DNA from: Clostridia bacterium
GTDB taxonomy: Bacteria; Bacillota; Clostridia; Oscillospirales; Acutalibacteraceae
DNA length: 64,000 nt
Assembly: GCA_017380575.1 (NCBI GenBank)
Contig: JAFODS010000004.1
Span: 1 to 64,000, forward strand
Direction of reading: 5' to 3'
Positions 58,961 to 64,000 of this stretch are shown here, one piece after another (positions within the stretch are counted from its first letter, which is position 1; each line of letters starts with the position of its first letter). The position numbers and the translations under genes are program-made. The notes under the pieces are model-generated. The model ran no database searches. It was not told the origin of the DNA and saw only the letters and a list, made by a program, of their open reading frames with translations.

Positions 58961-58979
58961 GCATTCTACAAGGCTTAAA
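58961..58979 (+). repeat. Second copy of the aminopeptidase gene end
   Basis: GCATTCTACAAGGCTTAAA is identical to 56686-56704, the end of the M18 gene including its stop (AFYKA and TAA). The two copies flank the GH36 gene. Confidence 0.8.
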
Positions 58980-58987
58980 GAAAAAGA

Positions 58988-59011
58988 GTATTGAGCGAAA
59001 ACTCAATACTC
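58988..59011 (-). terminator. Terminator of the maf-containing operon
   Basis: AGTATTGAG-cgaaaa-CTCAATACT; T bases follow on the minus strand. Confidence 0.8.
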
Positions 59012-59016
59012 TTTCT

Positions 59017-59265
59017 TTATTTGCGTTTTGATTGGATTCTTTTTCTTTCTGCTTTTCTCTGTGTTTTTGATTCCCTTTTTTCTTTAAAATTTTTGAGAAT
59101 CTTCGGAAAAGCGACAGCAAAAGCAACCTCAATTACAAGTATCACAACAAGCAGAATAATCCACACCGTTCTTTCCTGTGCGGCTTTTTCCGCAATGGCC
59201 GCTGCATTTGCATCAACCGGCGAATCTACTGCAATCGCAAGCGTTCTTAAAAAATCATACATCAA
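59017..59265 (-). CDS. Small membrane protein of unknown function
   Basis: 82 residues. One membrane span (VWIILLVVILVIEVAFAVAF, near 34-53) is followed by a highly basic C-terminus (KEKRESKTQRKAERKRIQSK). The N-terminal half is mildly acidic. It overlaps the maf gene end by 11 bases, which supports expression as part of that operon. No family is recognised. Confidence 0.65.
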   Translation of the reverse strand: MMYDFLRTLAIAVDSPVDANAAAIAEKAAQERTVWIILLVVILVIEVAFAVAFPKILKNFKEKRESKTQRKAERKRIQSKRK

Positions 59266-59815
59266 AATCCCTCAATTCTCTGTAAACTGCGGACACGGGA
59301 AGACCGACAACGTTGAAATAATCACCGTCGATTTTTCTTATAAGTATGCAACCCTTACCCTGGATTCCGTAAGCACCTGCTTTATCCATCGGCTCTTTCG
59401 TTGCAACATATGCTTTAATTTCTTCATCGGTGAGTGGATAAAACTCAACCTGAGTTGCTTCGCAGAAGGTCTTTACCGTCTCGCCTTTTATCAGTGCAAC
59501 ACCCGTATAAACCGTGTGAACTCTTCCCGAAAGCATTGTAAGAAGCTCAACGGCATTTTCCTCTGACTTCGGTTTGCCGAGAATTTTTCCGTCAAGCACA
59601 ACAACCGTATCCGCACCGATAACGAGCGAATCGGGGTTTTCCGAAGCTACCGCCTGTGCTTTCTGCTTTGCAAGTGACATTACAACACCGTCGGGAGTGA
59701 GCGACGGGTCAATCACCTCGTCTACGTCGGCAACCTTAACAACAAAATCTATTCCCGCAAGCAAAAGAAGCTCTTTCCTTCGCGGAGATGCGGATGCAAG
59801 TATTATTTCACTCAT
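59255..59815 (-). CDS. maf: Maf-like nucleoside triphosphate pyrophosphatase
   Basis: 186 residues from ATG at 59815, which overlaps the NUDIX stop (TAATG) and lies after AAGGGG. Maf signatures: LASASPRRKELLLLAG at the N-terminus, GADTVVVLDGKILGKPKSEE near 68 and DKAGAYGIQGKGCILI near 145. It removes non-canonical or modified nucleotides (dTTP/UTP-type pyrophosphatase). It is part of a four-gene run with the NUDIX protein and a small membrane protein. Confidence 0.95.
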   Translation of the reverse strand: MSEIILASASPRRKELLLLAGIDFVVKVADVDEVIDPSLTPDGVVMSLAKQKAQAVASENPDSLVIGADTVVVLDGKILGKPKSEENAVELLTMLSGRVHTVYTGVALIKGETVKTFCEATQVEFYPLTDEEIKAYVATKEPMDKAGAYGIQGKGCILIRKIDGDYFNVVGLPVSAVYRELRDFDV

Positions 59816-60360
59816 TACCACAACCCCTTATCACGAAGAAGCTTAACCTTAAGAACAGCCGCCTGAGTTTTGCCGTCACGAAGCTCGTTGTTAAGCACCA
59901 TTTCGACAGCCTTATCAAGAGGAATACGTTCAACGTTCAGGAACTCATCTTCATCAAGATTCTGTTTTGTGAAAGTGAGGTCTTTTGCGGCATAAAGATG
60001 AATTATCTCGCCGCAATAGCCCGGTGTCGGATAAAACTTCCCGAGGTCGCGGTAAGTTTCTGCAACACATCCTGTTTCTTCCTCAAGCTCGCGTTTTCCG
60101 CTTTCGAAAGGGTCCTCCCCTTTTTCAAGCTTGCCTGCAGGAAGCTCTGCAATAACTTCGAAATACGGATATCTGAACTGTCGGACAAAAAGAAGCTCGT
60201 CATCGTCCGTAAGAGCCGCAATACACACTCCGCCCGGATGCTCAACAACCTCGCGGATACAGGGTTTGCCGTTCGGAAGCTCGGCATCGTCACAGCGGAC
60301 GTTGATTATCTTACCTTCGTAAATATAATTTTTCTTTACAATCTTTTCTTCAAGATTCAT
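59815..60360 (-). CDS. NUDIX ADP-ribose pyrophosphatase-like protein
   Basis: 181 residues. The NUDIX box is complete: GKLEKGEDPFESGKRELEEE then TG (near 92-114). The N-terminal beta region (YEGKIINVRCDDAELPNGKP) is the ADP-ribose pyrophosphatase type. It cleaves ADP-ribose to AMP and ribose 5-phosphate. It shares a TAATG stop-start overlap with maf downstream. Confidence 0.93.
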   Translation of the reverse strand: MNLEEKIVKKNYIYEGKIINVRCDDAELPNGKPCIREVVEHPGGVCIAALTDDDELLFVRQFRYPYFEVIAELPAGKLEKGEDPFESGKRELEEETGCVAETYRDLGKFYPTPGYCGEIIHLYAAKDLTFTKQNLDEDEFLNVERIPLDKAVEMVLNNELRDGKTQAAVLKVKLLRDKGLW

Positions 60361-60380
60361 AATATTTCTCCAAAAAATTA

Positions 60381-60404
60381 AGGGGTAGCCGTAAGACTAC
60401 CCCT
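60381..60404 (-). terminator. Terminator of the efp operon
   Basis: AGGGGTAG-ccgtaaga-CTACCCCT with T bases on the minus strand, behind the Cys/Asp-rich gene. Confidence 0.8.
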
Positions 60405-60416
60405 GTTTTTGTAAAA

Positions 60417-60848
60417 TTAGTCTTCGTCGCAATCGCAGTCGCAATCGAACTCAAACTCAAGTGTTTCACCGCAAGCGGGGCACTGAATTGATTCCTCGTC
60501 GAGGATGCTGTCGTCAAGGCAGATAATCTCGTTACAAGCGGGACATTCAACCTCAACATAATCATCACCGCAGCAGCAGTCACAATCGTCATCGCAGCAA
60601 TCGCAATCACAATCGCAATCCTCTTCGTCAAGAAGGAACTCTTCAACATCGCCAAGGTCCTCGTCGATTTCGTCAACAAGCTCTTCGAGCATTGCAACTT
60701 CATCCTCAAGGTCAGCAATTGAAAGAGCCATCTCTTCAATAACGTCTGCCATAGCTTTGATAAGCTTAACTTCGTCTGTTTCTGCTTCAAAATGAGCCAT
60801 ATCAACAAGGCCCTTGATATATGCAGCTTTTTCTGTAACTGTCATCAT
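60417..60848 (-). CDS. CD1247-like protein with Cys-Asp-rich segment and zinc-ribbon
   Basis: 143 residues. The N-terminal helix (MMTVTEKAAYIKGLVDMAHF) is the CD1247 type found next to efp in Clostridia. Residues about 75-100 are a run of alternating Asp and Cys (DCDCDCDCCDDDCDCCCGDD). A zinc-ribbon follows (VECPACNEIICLDD, IQCPACGETLEFEF), and the tail ends DCDCDCDED. Such Cys/Asp density suggests metal binding. It is 25 bases after efp in the same operon. The role is unknown. Confidence 0.88.
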   Translation of the reverse strand: MMTVTEKAAYIKGLVDMAHFEAETDEVKLIKAMADVIEEMALSIADLEDEVAMLEELVDEIDEDLGDVEEFLLDEEDCDCDCDCCDDDCDCCCGDDYVEVECPACNEIICLDDSILDEESIQCPACGETLEFEFDCDCDCDED

Positions 60849-60873
60849 TGTAAAGTCATCCTTTCAAAAAAGA

Positions 60874-61431
60874 TTATGCACGGCCGAGGTATTCGCCTGT
60901 ACGTGTATCGATCTGGATCATTTCGCCCTCTTCGATGAAGAGAGGAACCTTTACCTCTGCACCTGTTTCAAGAGTTGCCGGCTTTGTTGTGTTTGTAGCT
61001 GTGTCACCCTTGAAGCCGGGGTCTGTCTTTGTAACTTCGAGTTCAACGAATGTCGGCGGCTCAACACCGAAAACCTTGCCCTTGTAAGAAAGAACCTTAC
61101 AAACCATGCCGTCCTTAACAAACTTGAAGTTGTCTGAAAGATCAGACTCGTTGATCGGCTCAAGCTCGTATGTTTCCTGATCCATGAAGTAGTAAAGACC
61201 GCCGTCGCTGTAAGAATATTCCATATCCTTTCTTTCAATGAAAGCTGTCGGGAACTTTGCTGACGGGTTGTAGCTCTTTTCTGTTACAGCACCTGTAAGA
61301 ACGTTCTTTGTCTTTGTTCTTACGAAAGCTGCACCTTTACCGGGCTTAACATGCTGGAACTCAACAACCTGAAGCACGTTGCCGTCCTCTTCAAATGTAA
61401 CACCATTTCTGAAATCGCCTGCTGAAACCAT
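60874..61431 (-). CDS. efp: Elongation factor P
   Basis: 185 residues from ATG at 61431 after GGAGGAATAAAT; an upstream 20-residue extension is rejected. Three OB-fold domains: KOW-like N-terminus with [20 protein letters not shown] (the modified-Lys loop), then [17 protein letters not shown] at the end. It helps ribosomes form polyproline bonds. It is the first gene of a two-gene unit with the CD1247-like protein. Confidence 0.96.
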   Translation of the reverse strand: MVSAGDFRNGVTFEEDGNVLQVVEFQHVKPGKGAAFVRTKTKNVLTGAVTEKSYNPSAKFPTAFIERKDMEYSYSDGGLYYFMDQETYELEPINESDLSDNFKFVKDGMVCKVLSYKGKVFGVEPPTFVELEVTKTDPGFKGDTATNTTKPATLETGAEVKVPLFIEEGEMIQIDTRTGEYLGRA

Positions 61432-61506
61432 ATTTATTCCTCCGATTTTTGATTCTTCATATATACGGCACACTAAAAAACGTACCGCCATATTATTAAC
61501 GTTATT

Positions 61507-61535
61507 ATTTTATACTATTTTATCGCGTTTTTCAA
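61507..61535 (-). promoter_or_regulatory. Promoter of efp
   Basis: On the minus strand: TTGAAA (61535-61530), 17-bp spacer, TAAAAT (61512-61507). Confidence 0.75.
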
Positions 61536-61573
61536 GTCTTTTCATGCAAAAACAGAAAAAGCATATAAAAAAA

Positions 61574-61603
61574 GACGGTGCTAAACCTTAATTTAACACC
61601 GTC
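61574..61603 (-). terminator. Terminator of the dockerin protein gene
   Basis: GACGGTGcTAAA..TTTAaCACCGTC, with T bases on the minus strand. Confidence 0.83.
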
Positions 61604-61608
61604 ACCGT

Positions 61609-63138
61609 TTAAACTTTTTTAATGCCTGTTGCAATCTGCAGGATACTCAGAGCATCTGCGGAATTTACTTTTGAGTCACCGTTCATATCAGCTACCGTTA
61701 ACTGCTTGTCTGAAAGTGTCTGTGATGCTGTTGAATACTTAAGAATAACAAGAGCATCCGCTGAATTTACCGCACTGTTCGAATCGATATCACCAAGACC
61801 TGCAACAAAAGATGTCTTTCGTGACCAGCCTGTCTTGCCGTTGTACTTGTACTTAACCCAGCCGTCAGACTCACCTATAATCTTGACGATTGTGTTCTTC
61901 GGAACTGTTACGAGGTTTGAAGAGAAAACAGATGTGCTTTCCTTAAGAGCTACCGAACTCTTTGTTCTTGCAAGATAGCTTTTGAAAGAAACATCGGGCT
62001 GTGTTGAACCTGAATTATCGGGAGCAACATACTTTGAAATGTACTCCATTGAAACCCAACCGGTCTTGCCGTCGTATTTAACTCTTGCCCAACCGTTATA
62101 TTCACCTGTTACGTCAATTACCTTGCCGTAAGGAATCTCGCCGATTTTATCGTAATCAACGCCCGCACCCTTTCTCATATTAAGGCACGGCTGTGCATTT
62201 ACTATAGCCTTGTAGGAAACTTCCTTGATGCTCGGATTTGTCGGGTTTGAAGGTGTTGTTGTGCTTGCACCGACATTAAAATTAAAGTTATATGCCTGTG
62301 ACTGACCCGAAGCATTCTTCGCTACGATTGAGTAAACATATTTACCTGCACCGAGTGAAGAAATCTTAATCTTATCATTTGCCTTTGAAAGAGCAAAGCT
62401 CTTTGCATCAGGGTTCACGCTGAAAGTCTGCTTCGTTGCACCTGCAGCTGTTGAAACTGAAACTGTTACGTTTGTAAGCTTTGAACCCGAAACAACCGTT
62501 CCGTAAACCGTAAAGGATTCACCTTTTGCTGTGTTCTGTGCAGGGTGATTATTTGTAATTTTCAGACCGCTTGTGGAAATTGCAAGACCGTTCTGACGAA
62601 TAACCATTCTGTCAAGAGAACCTCTTACCCACTTATCAAGTCGCATATAAGCTGTTGAGCTGTTATAAGAATCGTCAACATCAACAATAAGGAAACCCGA
62701 AAGCTCAAGCTTGGATGTGTTTCCGTCATAACCGTAAATTACGGAATAGTGCGGTGAAGACCTGCGGACAATTATAGGATAACCTGTTTTAAGCTGATTG
62801 TAAGCTGTCTTCATATCAAAGCCTTCGACCGTCTTGTAACCAAGCTTTGACCATGTTGCACTGACTGAATAACCATTCGCGGAGTAAACAGCCTGATATG
62901 CTACTGAGTCTGAGTTGCCCGACGGAAGTCCGTGGCAATAAGCTTCAACGGTTGCCATTGAAGCAATCGCACAGTCACCATGTCCTACCTGCTGGCTGAC
63001 TCTCGGCACATTGAGCCTTATTTCAGGATACGACTCTGCAGCGCTTGCACTTATGCCCACCGCAAAGAAAATAACCAATGTTGCAGCAAAACTCAATACA
63101 AACTTCATCATCTTTTTAATTGATGGTGTTTTTGTCAT
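61609..63138 (-). CDS. Secreted C39-like peptidase with SH3 domains and a type I dockerin
   Basis: 509 residues. A signal peptide (FVLSFAATLVIFFAVGISASA) is followed by a C39-like papain-fold domain (about 40-180): QVGHGDCAIASMATVEAY has the catalytic Cys and SPHYSVIYGYDG the His. An Ig-like region follows (about 200-290), then two SH3b domains (about 307-365, 385-440: YGKVIDVTGEYNGWARVKYD and its partner), and a dockerin (about 450-509: GDIDSNSAVNSADALVILKY and ADMNGDSKVNSADALSILQI), the two calcium-binding loops each giving the D-N/S-A-D-A-L pattern. It should bind a cohesin on a scaffold and hydrolyse peptides at the cell surface. No cohesin or scaffoldin gene is in this window. Confidence 0.9.
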   Translation of the reverse strand: MTKTPSIKKMMKFVLSFAATLVIFFAVGISASAAESYPEIRLNVPRVSQQVGHGDCAIASMATVEAYCHGLPSGNSDSVAYQAVYSANGYSVSATWSKLGYKTVEGFDMKTAYNQLKTGYPIIVRRSSPHYSVIYGYDGNTSKLELSGFLIVDVDDSYNSSTAYMRLDKWVRGSLDRMVIRQNGLAISTSGLKITNNHPAQNTAKGESFTVYGTVVSGSKLTNVTVSVSTAAGATKQTFSVNPDAKSFALSKANDKIKISSLGAGKYVYSIVAKNASGQSQAYNFNFNVGASTTTPSNPTNPSIKEVSYKAIVNAQPCLNMRKGAGVDYDKIGEIPYGKVIDVTGEYNGWARVKYDGKTGWVSMEYISKYVAPDNSGSTQPDVSFKSYLARTKSSVALKESTSVFSSNLVTVPKNTIVKIIGESDGWVKYKYNGKTGWSRKTSFVAGLGDIDSNSAVNSADALVILKYSTASQTLSDKQLTVADMNGDSKVNSADALSILQIATGIKKV

Positions 63139-63176
63139 AAGTAAAGTCCTTTCGTTTTTTGAGCAGAACTCACAGG

Positions 63177-63205
63177 TAAATACAATACCCCCTATGTTCT
63201 GACAA
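63177..63205 (-). promoter_or_regulatory. Putative promoter of the dockerin protein gene
   Basis: On the minus strand: TTGTCA (63205-63200), 17-bp spacer, TATTTA (63182-63177). Direct copies of TGTAAC lie just upstream. Confidence 0.5.
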
Positions 63206-63248
63206 ACCTGTTACCAATTGTAACATATTGTAACCTTTTGGTCAATAC

Positions 63249-64000
63249 TTATATTTTTACCAATTCTTTTGGTATTTTTGTTAAATTTGCACAACCGTTT
63301 TTTGTAATTATTGCCATATCCTCGATTCTGACGCCGTATTTACCCGGAATGTAGATTCCCGGCTCAATTGTAACAATATTCCCTGTTTGTAACTTTTTGT
63401 CATTTTTCGGAGAAAGTGTCGGCTTTTCGTGAATTTCAAGTCCGACACCGTGTCCTGTTGAATGACGGAAATATTCACCGTATCCTTTTTCCTTTATATA
63501 TTCACGTGCCGCGGCATCAACCTCGGAGCATTTAACGCCTTCTTTTAACGTTGCCAACGCTTTGAGCTGGGCTTCAAGCACGGTTTCATAAACGATTATC
63601 TGTTCATCGCTGACTTCGCCAACAGCGACCGTTCTTGTCATATCCGAGTGATAACCGTTCACAACTGCACCATAGTCCATCGTGATAAAATCACCTTTAC
63701 ATACTTTTTTATCTGTGGGAACTCCGTGAGGCTTGGATGTGTTTGCACCCGAAATTGCAATCGTTTCAAAAGAAATCGCTTCTGCTCCGTTTTTAAGCAT
63801 AAAGAAATCAAGCGTCAGTGCAATTTCTCTTTCGGTTACACCCTCTCGGATAAATCCGAGTATATGTTCAAATGCAGCTTCTGCAATTCTTTGGGCTTTT
63901 ATAACGGATTGAAGCTCCTCGTCGGTTTTAACCTCACGAAGCTCGTCTATGAGCTTATCGGTATTTACGGTTGTAAGCAAAACGCCTTTAAGCATTTTTC
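63249..64000 (-). CDS. M24 Xaa-Pro aminopeptidase, C-terminal part (5' end outside window)
   Basis: About 250 residues of the pita-bread M24 domain are visible; the N-terminal creatinase domain lies beyond the window edge. Metal ligands: TMDYGAVVNGYHSDMTRT (two Asp), HSTGHGVGLEIHEKPTL (His), IVTIEPGIYIPGKYGVRIED (Glu) and a final Glu. The enzyme removes N-terminal residues before proline. In many Clostridia the gene lies directly upstream of efp; here the dockerin gene is placed between them. Confidence 0.92.
   Translation of the reverse strand, partial: KMLKGVLLTTVNTDKLIDELREVKTDEELQSVIKAQRIAEAAFEHILGFIREGVTEREIALTLDFFMLKNGAEAISFETIAISGANTSKPHGVPTDKKVCKGDFITMDYGAVVNGYHSDMTRTVAVGEVSDEQIIVYETVLEAQLKALATLKEGVKCSEVDAAAREYIKEKGYGEYFRHSTGHGVGLEIHEKPTLSPKNDKKLQTGNIVTIEPGIYIPGKYGVRIEDMAIITKNGCANLTKIPKELVKI

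Noticed and set aside
58866..59132. Minus-strand open frame of 88 codons over the GH36 promoter region
   Set aside because: It overlaps the consensus promoter, a terminator and the real small membrane protein frame; no ribosome binding site.

Overview
The window looks like a chromosome segment from an anaerobic gut member of the Clostridia, most likely the Ruminococcus/Oscillospiraceae group. The evidence is the moderate GC with strong Firmicutes-type promoters and Shine-Dalgarno sites, a T-box leader, a heteromultimeric [FeFe] hydrogenase operon, pyruvate:ferredoxin oxidoreductase, several plant- or host-glycan glycosidases, and one secreted protein ending in a type I dockerin. The species cannot be named from sequence alone.

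Layout. 1-5.4 kb: PHP phosphoesterase, GH78 rhamnosidase, a small membrane protein and a cation/proton antiporter. 5.4-7.7 kb: tRNA-Ser followed by tRNA-like debris, strong hairpins, and an AT-rich islet with an HTH protein and a small acidic protein split by a frameshift in a T8 run. 7.8-14.0 kb: NSS transporter, sugar symporter, FAD oxidoreductase and two TIM-barrel isomerases. 14.1-14.8 kb: repeats and tRNA-Arg. 15-20 kb: TipA-type MerR regulator, ClC, GH5 and SulP. 20-27 kb: glutamine synthetase, tRNA-Tyr/tRNA-Thr and a five-gene bifurcating-type [FeFe] hydrogenase operon with Rex-like palindromes. 27.3-31.7 kb: a DUF559 gene inside inverted repeats, an amidohydrolase, a GH4 glycosidase, a phosphodiesterase and rpsU. 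31.8-39.4 kb: leuS and a tight block of rsfS, yqeK, nadD, an ABC transporter and an MFS carrier. 39.6-49.1 kb: a large acidic secreted protein with a structured leader, PFOR, and T-box-controlled ileS. 49.1-64 kb: repeats and a gene remnant, then housekeeping genes (S1-domain protein, DUF951, prfA, a Sua5-CoaE fusion, M18 aminopeptidase, maf, NUDIX, efp), a GH36 galactosidase, a C39-like dockerin protein, and the C-terminal part of an M24 peptidase cut by the window edge.

How the genes fit. Glycosidases (GH78, GH5, GH4, GH36) and sugar carriers feed glycolysis. PFOR makes reduced ferredoxin, and the Hnd/Hyd-type hydrogenase can combine ferredoxin and NADH oxidation with H2 release. This is a fermentative saccharolytic lifestyle.

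The most unusual signals are in the accessory DNA: (1) a DUF559 cassette whose ribosome binding site and C-terminus come from a 45-bp inverted repeat, and which sits between two copies of the 3' end of an amidohydrolase gene; (2) arrays of hairpin modules in which one module is swapped between copies while staying palindromic; (3) the HTH/acidic-protein pair with its homopolymer frameshift and a string of hairpins upstream; (4) a Sua5-CoaE fusion; (5) an unidentified structured RNA leader in front of the acidic secreted protein.
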